Origin: JBAZUK01 sp041661445
GTDB taxonomy: Bacteria > Chlamydiota > Chlamydiia > Chlamydiales > SM23-39
Length of the DNA: 64,000 nt
Direction of reading: 5' to 3'
NCBI GenBank assembly: GCA_041661445.1
Contig: JBAZUK010000004.1
Coordinates: forward strand, 1-64,000
Shown: piece after piece, positions 9,125 through 18,181 of the stretch
How the letters are laid out: the number at the start of each line of letters is the position of its first letter
How positions within the stretch are numbered: the first letter of the stretch is position 1
The notes under the pieces: model-generated
Told to the model about the DNA's origin: nothing
Seen by the model: only the letters and a program-made list of their open reading frames with translations
Database searches by the model: none
Position numbers and translations under genes: made by a program

Positions 9125-9925
9125 TTATTGTTCTCTAATTTTTTCTAGGAGCAATCCTAAATTATTTTGACCAGGGTAAGATGATAGATTATCTGCAGAT
9201 CCACATCCCCAGAATTCATCAGAAGTTTTTTCAACGAGCCTTCTTTTTTTTGTGTTTTTGAGGAAATTCATCAATATCGGATTTTGTGAAAATTTTCTTT
9301 TTAGCAAATCTTCCATCAATCCAAGCTTTTCTTCTTTATCTTCTTCAGAAGATTTTATTGAAGAAAAAGTTTTTTTTGCCTTTGTGGAAATTTTTTTTGC
9401 GTCTAAAGGATCTATTGAATTTGCAATCTGCACAGCTTTTGAAAAATCCATCTGAGCAACCCTTTGCGCAAGATATGCGGTTTCCAAACAATAATAAATT
9501 TTATCTTCAACTGCAGGCATAGAGTTAGAAGGGTCTGTATCATCCGTGTTTTTTAAAGATGAATCAACTGGAGCTTTTCCAAGAATTAGCGTTGGAAAGA
9601 AATTAGATAAAAAAGCAACTTCAGGAATTTTGGAATTAAAAAAAATCGAATCTTCGCTGTTAGGATCAATTGATTGAATTTTTCTAACTTTTGTCCACTG
9701 CTGATTAAATTCCATTAAAAAATTAATGCAGTCTGGAATGGCTGCTGGATTTTCGTTAATAATTCTTACTGCAAGCGATGTATAGTACTCAGCTAATTCT
9801 TTTGATTTAAGCTTTTTATTGCTTATACTCCAAGTCCCTTGAGATTCTTGAAAACTTTTTTCAAAAAGTTGCTCATAAGAGCTGTTTTCTGAATAATATT
9901 TATTTAGTATCTCAGCTAGTGGCAT
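9125..9925 (-). CDS. NADAR (YbiA-like) domain protein with helical N-terminal extension
   Basis: The C-terminal part, from about residue 100 to 264, matches the NADAR/YbiA family: AFLSNFFPT near 104, a conserved CLETAYLAQR near 136, LLKRKFSQNPIL near 207, LVEKTSDEFWGCGS near 220-233 and the terminal GQNNLGLLLEKIR. Family members are N-glycosidases; E. coli YbiA acts on riboflavin-pathway intermediates, and other NADAR proteins reverse ADP-ribosylation of guanine in nucleic acid. Either role is possible here. The first 100 residues are an extra helical segment of unknown function, making the protein (266 aa) longer than YbiA (about 160 aa). Internally, about 55 residues between ARQ-like helices and the FWG motif are acidic and lysine-rich (KSSEEDKEEK). 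It converges on the PRTase-like gene. Confidence 0.8.
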   Translation of the reverse strand: MPLAEILNKYYSENSSYEQLFEKSFQESQGTWSISNKKLKSKELAEYYTSLAVRIINENPAAIPDCINFLMEFNQQWTKVRKIQSIDPNSEDSIFFNSKIPEVAFLSNFFPTLILGKAPVDSSLKNTDDTDPSNSMPAVEDKIYYCLETAYLAQRVAQMDFSKAVQIANSIDPLDAKKISTKAKKTFSSIKSSEEDKEEKLGLMEDLLKRKFSQNPILMNFLKNTKKRRLVEKTSDEFWGCGSADNLSSYPGQNNLGLLLEKIREQ

Positions 9926-10304
9926 TGTTGGATGTCCCGAATATTGTAAAACAATAATTATATCATTTTTTTATTAAAAAACAATTGAATTTTCTAAAGA
10001 GAATTAAAAACAGAATTATTTATTTTTGTTGTTTTTTTTAATTAATAATAAATCTTTTAAGAAAGCGAGCTTTAAAAAAAAATAATGGTTTCTTTTTTAA
10101 TAGCCTAAGCTTTTAAAAGTTAACTTTTTCAAATAAAAGAGCGAATCATGCGTTTTTTAATTATTTAAAAATTTACATTCAGTTAAAATTCTTATAATTT
10201 TATTTTGTGTTAAAAAAAATGATTATAAAAAATAAAAATATTTTTCTTGTATTTTTGTGTTTCAAGTCATTATTTTGTTTAGGTTTAATTTAAGGAAGAT
10301 CTTC
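9926..10304. other. Divergent intergenic region upstream of tkt
   Basis: A 379-base AT-rich gap between the divergent NADAR gene and tkt. It contains the candidate tkt promoter at 10172-10198 and the tkt ribosome-binding site; otherwise nothing coding is visible. A GTG at 10257 opens the tkt frame upstream, but the extra 16 residues do not resemble transketolase. Confidence 0.5.
10172..10198 (+). promoter_or_regulatory. Possible tkt promoter
   Basis: TTTACA at 10172-10177 and a perfect TATAAT at 10193-10198, with a 15-base spacer (two short of ideal), lying about 107 bases before the tkt ATG. It is the best -35/-10 pair in this gap. Confidence 0.35.
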
Positions 10305-12293
10305 ATGGATGAAAAAGCAAAAAGCATTTTAGAAAAAATAGCAAATACTATCAGAGGTTTAGCAATAGATGCCATTGAAAGAGCAAAATCGGGCCATCCC
10401 GGATTGCCTTTAGGATGCGCGGAACTAGGTGCCTATCTTTATGGAATTGAGCTAAAACATAACCCGAAAAATTCTTCCTGGATCAATCGAGATAGATTTG
10501 TGCTCTCGGCAGGACATGGATCAATGCTTTTATATTCTTGTCTTCACTTGGCGGGCTTTGAATTATCTATCAAAGAAATTAAATCTTTTAGACAGCTGAA
10601 TTCAAAAACTCCCGGACATCCTGAAGTTCATATAACAGATGGAGTTGAAGCCACAACAGGTCCCTTAGGTCATGGCATCGGAAATGCAGTCGGCATGGCA
10701 ATCGGACAAAAAATTTTGCAGGATAAGTTCAACACAGACAAATACAAACTTTTTACCGGTAAAATTTTTTCATTAGCGGGGGATGGATGTATGATGGAAG
10801 GAGCTGTTTCCGAAGCTTCATGCATTGCCGGTCACCTCAGATTAGATAATTTAGTTGTTATTTATGATTCCAATAAAATTTCATTAGACGGACCGATCTC
10901 AGAAAACACTTCTGAAGATACTAAAACAAGATATAGGGCATATGGATGGGACGTATTTGAAATTGATGGACATGACTTGGATGCAATCGACGCAGTTTTC
11001 AAAGAAATAAGAACAAAACAGCTAAGGCCTGTCTTGATCGTCGCAAATACCATTATAGGAAAGGGATCTCCGCATAAGGCAGGTTCGCATATAGTTCACG
11101 GATCTCCTTTAGGAGCAGAAGAAGCAGCAGCTGCCAAAAAAGCCCTGCATTTGCCAAATGAAGAATTCAATGTTCCTAAAGAAATTTATGATTACTTCAA
11201 TGCAAAACTTGTCGAGCAAAAAAAGCTAGAAGATGACTGGAATCATAAGTTTTCTTTGTGGGCAAAAGAAAATCCAAAACTTTTTGAAGAATTTAAGAAG
11301 ATGCAAAATAAAATCCTTCCATCAGATCTGGAAGATTTATTGAAAAATCTGGACATTAAAAAAGATATCGCAACAAGAGAATCTTCCGGTATGATTTTGA
11401 ATTTTTTAGCTGACCGTTTACCGTTTTTATATTCAGGATCGGCTGACCTTTCATGTTCAGATAGATCGTATTTAGAAAAATATGAGCAGATTACCTTTAA
11501 AAATTTTAAAGGCAGAAATTTTAAATTTGGCGTCAGAGAATTTGCTATGGGCACTATCTCAAACGGTCTTTCTTTATCTGATGCCTTTACGCCTGTATGC
11601 GGAACTTTTTTTGTTTTTTCAGATTATATGAGAAATGCCATAAGGCTTGCTGCTTTGTCAGATTTGCATGTTATCTATCAGTTTACCCATGATTCTGTTT
11701 TTTTAGGAGAAGACGGACCGACACATCAGCCGGTAGAACAATTAGCTTCCTTTCGGGCAATGCCGAACCTTCAGGTAATTAGACCTGCTGATGCAAATGA
11801 AGTTAAAATGGCATGGCTTGCAGCTTTGAGATATAAAGGTCCGACTGTATTGGTTCTTTCCAGACAAAAACTAAAAACCCTTCAAGAAACCAATGTTTCA
11901 TTCGAAGATGGAGTTGGCAGGGGGGCTTATATTATCCGAAAAGAAAAGAATAAAAAAATTGACTATACGCTTTTTGCGACAGGATCAGAAGTTTCTCTTG
12001 CAATAGAAGTAGCTGATGCTTTAGAAAAATTACAAAAAAATGTAAGAGTTGTTTCAATGCCGTCTTTTGATATCTTTGAAAAACAGCAGCAAAAGTATAA
12101 AGATGAGATCTTAAATGGGAATATAGGAAAAAGAATTTCTATTGAAGCCGGAAGTGAATTAGGCTGGCATAAATATATCGGAAGTGATGGAATTGCAATT
12201 TCTGTTAATAATTTTGGTAAATCAGCTCCAATGGAAAGGTTGAAAGATCTTTTTGGATTTACTGTAGAGAGTATTATTAAAAAAATTGTCTAG
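10305..12293 (+). CDS. tkt: Transketolase
   Basis: Thiamine-diphosphate enzyme of the non-oxidative pentose phosphate pathway, moving two-carbon units between sugar phosphates in the cytosol. The 662-residue protein has all three family domains: the N-terminal ThDP-binding part with SGHPGLPLG near residue 28, TTGPLGHG near 116 and the GDG...N motif (GDGCMMEG near 158), the pyrimidine-binding domain (RESSGM, later HDSVFLGEDGPTHQP), and the C-terminal domain. The start at 10305 is chosen because AAGGAAG precedes it by about 7 bases and the preceding in-frame GTG adds non-homologous residues. C. trachomatis carries tktB beside alaS and amn; here two extra genes have been inserted between alaS and tkt. 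Confidence 0.97.
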   Translation: MDEKAKSILEKIANTIRGLAIDAIERAKSGHPGLPLGCAELGAYLYGIELKHNPKNSSWINRDRFVLSAGHGSMLLYSCLHLAGFELSIKEIKSFRQLNSKTPGHPEVHITDGVEATTGPLGHGIGNAVGMAIGQKILQDKFNTDKYKLFTGKIFSLAGDGCMMEGAVSEASCIAGHLRLDNLVVIYDSNKISLDGPISENTSEDTKTRYRAYGWDVFEIDGHDLDAIDAVFKEIRTKQLRPVLIVANTIIGKGSPHKAGSHIVHGSPLGAEEAAAAKKALHLPNEEFNVPKEIYDYFNAKLVEQKKLEDDWNHKFSLWAKENPKLFEEFKKMQNKILPSDLEDLLKNLDIKKDIATRESSGMILNFLADRLPFLYSGSADLSCSDRSYLEKYEQITFKNFKGRNFKFGVREFAMGTISNGLSLSDAFTPVCGTFFVFSDYMRNAIRLAALSDLHVIYQFTHDSVFLGEDGPTHQPVEQLASFRAMPNLQVIRPADANEVKMAWLAALRYKGPTVLVLSRQKLKTLQETNVSFEDGVGRGAYIIRKEKNKKIDYTLFATGSEVSLAIEVADALEKLQKNVRVVSMPSFDIFEKQQQKYKDEILNGNIGKRISIEAGSELGWHKYIGSDGIAISVNNFGKSAPMERLKDLFGFTVESIIKKIV

Positions 12294-12620
12294 GTTTTTC
12301 GGTTTTTTACCATTTTTTCATGCCGGAGCTTTTTCTTTGTTAGGATAGATGTATTAATTTTCGGTCTTTTTAAGAGATGGTTGAACGCAATTTTTTTATA
12401 TTTCTAAAAGTTTTATAATCCTTAAATAATATAAAAATTTTTGTTTATTTGATCTATTTTCCCATGAGCAAAGGGTTGTATGTTATATGATTTTTTGTTA
12501 TAATTTAGTTAGGGCTTTGTCCTGTATGATTATAAATAATAAAACTGAAGTTGTTAAAATATTTAATACCTAATTAACACCTAAAAATATTAATAAAAAA
12601 TAATTTAATAAGAGGGTTGT
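12294..12620. other. Intergenic region after tkt
   Basis: A 327-base AT-rich gap. It contains a good promoter candidate (12476-12504) and GAGGG just before the ATG at 12621. No terminator hairpin with a T-run is visible after tkt and no coding remnant was seen. Confidence 0.5.
12476..12504 (+). promoter_or_regulatory. Possible promoter for the 12621 gene
   Basis: TTGTAT at 12476-12481 and perfect TATAAT at 12499-12504 with an ideal 17-base spacer; four of six and six of six consensus matches. It would leave a leader of roughly 110 bases before the ATG. Confidence 0.45.
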
Positions 12621-13439
12621 ATGGGTAATAAAAAAACAATTTTTAAGATCGAAGATATTTATTCAAAAATAAATTATATAAAAAAAAATCTTTACAACGC
12701 AAAGAATCTTAATGTTTCAGATGTTTTAAATTACACAGATAATTTGGATCAGCTTTCCTTAACATCTATAAAAATTAATGATCAGTCAAAAAATGTATTT
12801 ATGAAAAATAGCATTAAAAACATTGAAGAGGATATTCATAAAATATTTGGAACAATTGAAGAAATTGAAAGTTCAAGACAAATCGATGATGATGAGATTT
12901 TAAATAGATTACACAGACTTTTGTATTTGGAAGATTATCTTGAATTAAGGTTTTTCAGCATTAATTCAAGTGAAATTGAAACTATTTTAGCTTTTATTGA
13001 AGACGAACTTTCTGATATTTCTAAAGAAAAAGCATTTAATAACTTTTTGATAGACCCGATAATTGATGAAATCAAAAGCAAGCTACAGAATCTTAAGTTT
13101 AGATTCGATTTTCCGATAGTAGAAGAATTGAATGAGAAAAAGCCAAGTTATGCGCACAGGATTTTGATTGAGGCTTGCGATTTGAAAAGCAAAGATCCGG
13201 AAAAATCAAATATTTTAATTAAGAAAATTGATGATTTGTCTGATCTAGTATGGCTAGCGAAAATGTTTATGTATAAAGATTTTGACAAGGCGTTACATAT
13301 TTTTGATAAATTAGATGAAAGATTGAAAGATAAAATCAAAAAAAATATTTGGAAAATAAGCGGAGAGCAGAACCGAATTATAAAAAACAAGTACTCTAGC
13401 GCATTAATGGAATATGTGGCAGAAGAAATAAATGCTTAG
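12621..13439 (+). CDS. Unknown helical protein
   Basis: I do not recognise this 272-residue protein. It is rich in Lys, Asp, Ile and Leu, with no signal peptide or membrane segment, and reads as mostly alpha-helical. The C-terminal third (from about residue 175, HRILIEACDLKSKDPEK, then ALHIFDKLDERLKDKI) has the alternating pattern of a tetratricopeptide-like helical hairpin, as does part of the convergent neighbour at 13436. GAGGG 7 bases before the ATG supports the start. The stop codons of this gene and its convergent neighbour overlap by four bases. Confidence 0.65.
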   Translation: MGNKKTIFKIEDIYSKINYIKKNLYNAKNLNVSDVLNYTDNLDQLSLTSIKINDQSKNVFMKNSIKNIEEDIHKIFGTIEEIESSRQIDDDEILNRLHRLLYLEDYLELRFFSINSSEIETILAFIEDELSDISKEKAFNNFLIDPIIDEIKSKLQNLKFRFDFPIVEELNEKKPSYAHRILIEACDLKSKDPEKSNILIKKIDDLSDLVWLAKMFMYKDFDKALHIFDKLDERLKDKIKKNIWKISGEQNRIIKNKYSSALMEYVAEEINA

Positions 13440-13987
13440 CAAAAAGTGAATTTATTCGGAGAATCCAAATCTTCTAATTCATCAGATTTAAATTTTTCGA
13501 TCAAACCTAAAACTGATAATTTAAATTCCTGGTCCAGAATTTCATTTGCAATTTTTTTTGCTGCTTCTACTTTTCTATTTAATAAATATTTTGCATAAAG
13601 TTTAATGCGAGAAGATGTTGAAGGGGAGCGTAGCTCAATATCAATTAAAAAAAGTTTTTTAATGTCCTGATCCTGAATTCCATTTGCAATTTCTTTTGCT
13701 GCTTCTACATCACCGATTAATAAACACCTGTCAACCATCTTGAATTTAGCTAATAGAGATGAATTTGATATAAAATTTGATATAAAAGAAATAATTACTT
13801 TTGTTGCCGCTAATCCAATCCCAGTAAGTATCAATGGCATTGAAAAATTTAAAACTCCAATTATCAGGAAGACTGCTGAAGCGATTAAGATTATTTTCTT
13901 TGTAACATCTAGCGTTGTTGGCGAATTATTGAGTTTTGAAGGTGGTTGGCTTATTGATAGAGTAAAAACTGATGAAATTGATGCCAT
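13436..13987 (-). CDS. Candidate inclusion-membrane (Inc-like) protein with degenerate repeats
   Basis: Using the ATG at 13987, which has AAGGA six bases upstream, the protein has 183 residues. A longer open frame runs to 14104 but its extra 39 residues look non-coding. Residues 31-47 and about 51-73 are two adjacent hydrophobic segments separated by a very short turn (NFSMP), the bilobed hydrophobic domain typical of chlamydial Inc proteins that insert in the inclusion membrane. After it come two copies of a helical unit, VEAAKEIANGIQDQDIK at 94 and VEAAKKIANEILDQEFK at 140. The short N-terminus (about 30 polar residues rich in Ser) fits a type III secretion signal. Function unknown; Inc assignment is inference from topology. 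Confidence 0.6.
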   Translation of the reverse strand: MASISSVFTLSISQPPSKLNNSPTTLDVTKKIILIASAVFLIIGVLNFSMPLILTGIGLAATKVIISFISNFISNSSLLAKFKMVDRCLLIGDVEAAKEIANGIQDQDIKKLFLIDIELRSPSTSSRIKLYAKYLLNRKVEAAKKIANEILDQEFKLSVLGLIEKFKSDELEDLDSPNKFTFC

Positions 13988-14140
13988 TTTTATCCTTAAA
14001 AATCTTTTTCGAAACATAATAACTTTTGTTATTAATTCATGTCTAATTAAAAAAATTATTATACAACCGGATAATGGGTAATTTTGATTAGGAAAAAGAT
14101 ACAATCTTAATTTTTTTGGAAGACTAATTTGCTATTTGGG

Positions 14141-15466
14141 TTATTTAGATGATTCGGAATTATTATCATTTTGTGATGCAGGGTGTGTCTCTTGAGATTT
14201 TTTTTCAGGATGAACATCTTTTTTAGAAACTGAAATTGTTTGTTTTATAGCTATTGATGTATCTGTGCTAAGCGGCGCTATAGCAGAAATAGGCATGAAC
14301 TCGGTTTTTTCAGATTTAGGTGTTCTCTTTGGAATTTTTATTTTGTAATAGATTCCTGATAACGTTGAAATCAATGCAAATAAAGCTATAAAAATAAATA
14401 TTCCAGAAGAGTCAAATTCCATAAATAGAGATGTCATGAAAGGACCAACAGTCGCGCCAATTCCATATAATACCGACATAATTCCAATGATGAATGGAAT
14501 GTATTTTGAATCGAATTTATCTGTAGCATGGGATATGCTGATAGGATAGATTACAAATGAAAATCCGCCTATAAAAAAACAAAATAGATAAGCTAACATA
14601 TGATGGACTGATGAAAAGAAAATCATCATCAGACAAGAGAGGAATAATAAAGCGCTGCTGGCTATTAAAACCTTTCGCCTTTCAAAAAGATCGGAAAATA
14701 GACCGATCGGCCATTGAAGAACGAATCCTCCGGCAATAGTAATTGTCATGATATATGATACCCGTAAATTTTCGCTTTGGGCGTAATAAGGTAAAAATGA
14801 ATAGATTGCGCTTAAAATCAAGCCTGATATCAAGCATCCCCAAAAACTATATGGAGCATGCCTAAATATTTCTTTTATGCTTTTTTTAGTGATTTCAGAA
14901 GAGCTCTCGGGAGTTTTACTGTAGTTTATTGATACCGGAAGAATTGAAAGATAGGTTAATATTCCAAAGACCAAGAAGGCAGTTAAAGTGTTTAGATCTA
15001 CAAATCCTATAAACATTTGAGAAAGGGATTGCGCGCCATACAGAATTATCATATATACTGATAAAATTCTTCCTCTTGTGTTTTGTGTGCTTCCGCTAAG
15101 CAGCCAGCTTTCAATAATAACATATAAAGCAGCTAAAGAAACTCCTGCGATAAATCGTGTCAGCATCCACAGAATTGTGTGTATGTACAATCCCTGGACT
15201 AAAATGCTCGCTCCGAAAAGAGCTGCAAATGCAACAAAAGATCTTATATAGCCTATTCTATAAATTAATTTTTCCGCTCTTACCGAACCTACCAGATAAC
15301 CAAAATAAAAAGATGAATGGATTAATCCAATCAGTGTTTCGGTAAAATTTTCATTTTTAAGTTTTAAGGTAACAAAGGTTGTAAACAAGCAGCTGCTTGA
15401 AATAACAAAAAATAAGCTGAGCAGAGGGGCTACTAAAGGATTAAATTCTTTAAATTTTTGTTTCAT
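14141..15466 (-). CDS. Major facilitator superfamily transporter
   Basis: A 441-residue integral inner-membrane protein with about 12 hydrophobic segments, ending in a 60-residue polar cytoplasmic tail rich in Ser, Lys and Pro. The N-terminal half has the pattern LIGLIHSSFYFGYLVGSVRAEKL and a central GLFSDLFERRKVL loop, the MFS motif A equivalent between TM helices. The overall pattern resembles the YcaD-like MFS group; substrate cannot be predicted. A 6-bp inverted repeat lies just upstream (15482-15499). It is transcribed in the same direction as the dapL operon, 128 bases downstream of it, and could be read from it. Confidence 0.85.
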   Translation of the reverse strand: MKQKFKEFNPLVAPLLSLFFVISSSCLFTTFVTLKLKNENFTETLIGLIHSSFYFGYLVGSVRAEKLIYRIGYIRSFVAFAALFGASILVQGLYIHTILWMLTRFIAGVSLAALYVIIESWLLSGSTQNTRGRILSVYMIILYGAQSLSQMFIGFVDLNTLTAFLVFGILTYLSILPVSINYSKTPESSSEITKKSIKEIFRHAPYSFWGCLISGLILSAIYSFLPYYAQSENLRVSYIMTITIAGGFVLQWPIGLFSDLFERRKVLIASSALLFLSCLMMIFFSSVHHMLAYLFCFFIGGFSFVIYPISISHATDKFDSKYIPFIIGIMSVLYGIGATVGPFMTSLFMEFDSSGIFIFIALFALISTLSGIYYKIKIPKRTPKSEKTEFMPISAIAPLSTDTSIAIKQTISVSKKDVHPEKKSQETHPASQNDNNSESSK

Positions 15467-15481
15467 ATTTATAATATTTTC

Positions 15482-15499
15482 TAAGTATTATAGTACTTA
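15482..15499. repeat. Short inverted repeat upstream of the MFS gene
   Basis: TAAGTA and TACTTA flank a 6-base loop, 16-33 bases upstream of the MFS start. It has no T-run, so an operator or mRNA leader hairpin is more likely than a terminator. In AT-rich DNA a 6-bp palindrome may be chance. Confidence 0.25.
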
Positions 15500-15594
15500 T
15501 TATCTAATTACTATGGGTATCACTTTTTTCATATTTTTTAAAGGTATTTCGCCCTTTTCTAAGAGGTAAAATATCATAATTTATGCTTAAGGCA

Positions 15595-16224
15595 TTAATA
15601 TATAACAGGATGGGTTTTGTCCTTTAAGGTGTCTCCATGTGTATAACCTAATTGCTTTAAATTATACCCGTTAGGATCTGTAGAATTTGGCTTATATATA
15701 GTTTTAAAATCACTATATCCAATCAAGAGATATTTTTGGGGGACTTCAAAAATACCATTGAAATTCAAATAGGAGCCGGGTTTTAAAAAAACTGAGTTAT
15801 TTTTTGTTTTAGGAAGAAAAGTATGATCATTAAAAATGGTATCGTCCATTTTAATTACAACCAGACATAAAAGACCTTGAAAAGTAAAAAAATCATCAAT
15901 CAGAACCTTGTCATCGAAAGGATTGCTGCCATTTGAATAGATCGCCTGATCAAAACAAAGCCTTAATTGATTTCGATTTGTTAAATTTTTTACAATAGAG
16001 ACAATCCTGTTATTCAAAACAAATTTTCTGATAAATTCAGAACTTCTAAAAAGATCTCTTGTGCTTTTGTATGATTGCAAAAAATCAGTAGAGGAATTTT
16101 TAAAATAATTATCGATTTCATTTTTTAATTTTTGCATTTCTTCAGAAGAAAAGATGTTTTCAAACTCAATGAAACCACTTTCCTGAAAAAATTTTATTTG
16201 CGATTCTAAGATTAAATATTTCAT
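15595..16224 (-). CDS. CT391-type protein, phytanoyl-CoA dioxygenase-like N-terminus
   Basis: Second gene of the dapL operon; its ATG overlaps the dapL TGA as ATGA, which is why I use 16224 rather than the upstream ATG at 16239. The 209-residue soluble protein begins with IKFFQESGFIEFENIFSSEE and a helix, a pattern seen at the start of phytanoyl-CoA dioxygenase (PhyH)-like proteins. However, the HxD of the iron site is not visible: the corresponding place reads LCFDQAIY. So an active Fe(II)/2-oxoglutarate enzyme is doubtful. From memory, C. trachomatis has a conserved hypothetical gene (CT391) beside dapL (CT390), and this is probably its homologue. Function unknown. Confidence 0.7.
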   Translation of the reverse strand: MKYLILESQIKFFQESGFIEFENIFSSEEMQKLKNEIDNYFKNSSTDFLQSYKSTRDLFRSSEFIRKFVLNNRIVSIVKNLTNRNQLRLCFDQAIYSNGSNPFDDKVLIDDFFTFQGLLCLVVIKMDDTIFNDHTFLPKTKNNSVFLKPGSYLNFNGIFEVPQKYLLIGYSDFKTIYKPNSTDPNGYNLKQLGYTHGDTLKDKTHPVIY

Positions 16225-17396
16225 AGTTTTTTTATACAAGTTAAAGCTTTATCAATTGTTTCTTTTGCTGCAAATCCTGAGAATCTAACGAAACCCTCGC
16301 CGCATTTACCGAAGCCGCTGCCCGGGATGGTAACAATATTCTTTTCCAAAAGCAGATCAAAAAATTCCCATGAGGTAAGGTTTTTCAATGTTTTGCACCA
16401 GATAAATGGACAATTATCCCCGCCGTAAGTAGTTAAACCGATCTGATTCAAGCCTTCTTTTAAAATTAAAGTATTTTTCATATATTCATCAATTATTGCT
16501 TTAACTTCCAATTGTCCTTTTGGTGAATAGATTGCCTCTGCCGCTTTCTGAATAGGATAAGGTATCCCGCCTATTTTTGTATTTATATATCTTTGCCAAA
16601 GCTCATTTATAGAGATATTTTCTTTTGTTTTAAGTTTTTTAGGTATAACAACATAAGAGCATCTCAATGAAGTAAATCCTGCTGTTTTCGAAAAACTTTT
16701 CATTTCAATTGCCACTTCATCAGCTCCCGGAATCTCATAAATTGAATGAGGAACTTCATCTGAAGAAATAAATGCCTCATATGCTGCGTCAAAAATTATC
16801 AAGGACTTGGTTTTTTGAGCATATTCAACCCATTGCTGCAATTCCGCTTTTGTAAGGGCTGTTCCTGTCGGATTGTTAGGAGAGCAGAGATAAACTATAT
16901 CTAAATGTTTTTTTAAAATTCGTGGTTTAAAATTATTTTCTTCAAGAAGGGGAATATAAAAAAGTTTGTTTTTTCTTCCGCACATTATATTCGAATCTTC
17001 ATAAACGGGATATGTGGGATCGCAAAGGCCGACACAATTATCGGCAGAGAAAAGATCGCCGATATTGCCAAGTGTATATTTTGATCCGATTGATACAAAG
17101 ATCTCACCCAGATCTATGTCAATGTCCTTATAATCATTTTCTTTAATAGATTTTTTTAAAAATTGATATCCGTCTGCCGGCCCGTAACCTTTTAAAGTTT
17201 TAGGGGATTTGAGTTCATCAAGGGATAATTTTGAGGCTTCAATAACCGAGTCTGCAATAGGAAGGGTGACGTCGCCGATTCCTAGATTTAAAATTTCAAG
17301 ATTTTGATTTTTTTGCTTCTCTTCAACTTTTTTTTCAATATCATTGAAAAGATAATTTTTTTTTAGTTTTAATAAATTTAAATTAACTTTTGCCAT
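16221..17396 (-). CDS. dapL: LL-diaminopimelate aminotransferase
   Basis: PLP-dependent class I/II aminotransferase that converts tetrahydrodipicolinate directly to LL-diaminopimelate, the chlamydial route to meso-DAP for peptidoglycan and lysine. It shows NLGIGDVTLP near residue 36, the CDPTYPVYEDSN segment, CSPNNPTGTAL, and the PLP-lysine motif SFSKTAGFTSLR near residue 235. Length 391 fits the family (about 400). I start at MAKVNL (17396); an upstream frame to 17435 adds a lysine-rich, non-homologous stretch. Divergent from rnc; followed in an overlapping operon by the CT391-type gene. Confidence 0.93.
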   Translation of the reverse strand: MAKVNLNLLKLKKNYLFNDIEKKVEEKQKNQNLEILNLGIGDVTLPIADSVIEASKLSLDELKSPKTLKGYGPADGYQFLKKSIKENDYKDIDIDLGEIFVSIGSKYTLGNIGDLFSADNCVGLCDPTYPVYEDSNIMCGRKNKLFYIPLLEENNFKPRILKKHLDIVYLCSPNNPTGTALTKAELQQWVEYAQKTKSLIIFDAAYEAFISSDEVPHSIYEIPGADEVAIEMKSFSKTAGFTSLRCSYVVIPKKLKTKENISINELWQRYINTKIGGIPYPIQKAAEAIYSPKGQLEVKAIIDEYMKNTLILKEGLNQIGLTTYGGDNCPFIWCKTLKNLTSWEFFDLLLEKNIVTIPGSGFGKCGEGFVRFSGFAAKETIDKALTCIKKL

Positions 17397-17465
17397 ATTT
17401 TCATTTTTTAATTTTTTTTTATAAAAAAAATACATAAAATAATATTAAACTACAATAAGAAGAAA

Positions 17466-18179
17466 ATGATGAACGAGCTTTCAGTACTTAAAAATAATTT
17501 GAATGAGATTGAAAATAAAATTAATATTGTTTTCCAAAATAAAGATCTCTTAATGCTTTCATTTATCCATAGTTCCTACATAAATGAGAATAAAAAAATT
17601 ATTACGCATCACAATGAAAGGCTCGAATTTTTAGGAGACAGCGCTTTAAATTTTATTGTTGCGGATTATTTATATGAAAAGTTATCCGAGGCTGCTGAAG
17701 GAAAATTGTCATTGATCAGGTCAAAGCTTGTGAACGCTTTATCCTGCGCTAAGTACTATCATATTTTGAAACTGGATGATTATGTGATTTTAGGCAAAGG
17801 AGAAAAAGTTGCTTTAAGAGGAAAAGAAACAATTTTTTCCGATGCTTTTGAAGCTTTGATAGGAGCAATTTATTTGGATAAGGGATTTAATTTAACCAAA
17901 GAATTCATTTTAAAAAATTTTCAAAATGATTTCGATGAAGCCATTAATAATCCCGGAATCGATTTTAAAGGAAAACTGCAGGAATATTCTCAAAAAAAAT
18001 TCCAACAGCCTCCGGAGTATAAAATCTTAAAAGAAGAAGGTCCTGAGCATTCAAAAGTATTTACAGTTGCTGTTTTAATTAATAATGAAGAGATGGGGTT
18101 GGGGAAAGGTTTTTCAAAAAAACAGGCTGAACTGATTGCTGCAGAAGAAGCATTTAATAAATTAAATCTGGAAGGTTAG
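17466..18179 (+). CDS. rnc: Ribonuclease III
   Basis: Endonuclease that cuts double-stranded RNA in rRNA and mRNA processing. The catalytic RNase III signature ERLEFLGDSALN is at about residue 51, with the second acidic site DAFEALIGAIYLDKG near 126, then a C-terminal double-stranded-RNA-binding domain (about 165-235) ending KKQAELIAAEEAFNKL. 237 residues is normal. Two tandem ATGs at 17466 and 17469; the first is used. It is followed after 2 bases by radA, the same pair as rnc-sms in Chlamydia. Confidence 0.96.
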   Translation: MMNELSVLKNNLNEIENKINIVFQNKDLLMLSFIHSSYINENKKIITHHNERLEFLGDSALNFIVADYLYEKLSEAAEGKLSLIRSKLVNALSCAKYYHILKLDDYVILGKGEKVALRGKETIFSDAFEALIGAIYLDKGFNLTKEFILKNFQNDFDEAINNPGIDFKGKLQEYSQKKFQQPPEYKILKEEGPEHSKVFTVAVLINNEEMGLGKGFSKKQAELIAAEEAFNKLNLEG

Positions 18180-18181
18180 CA

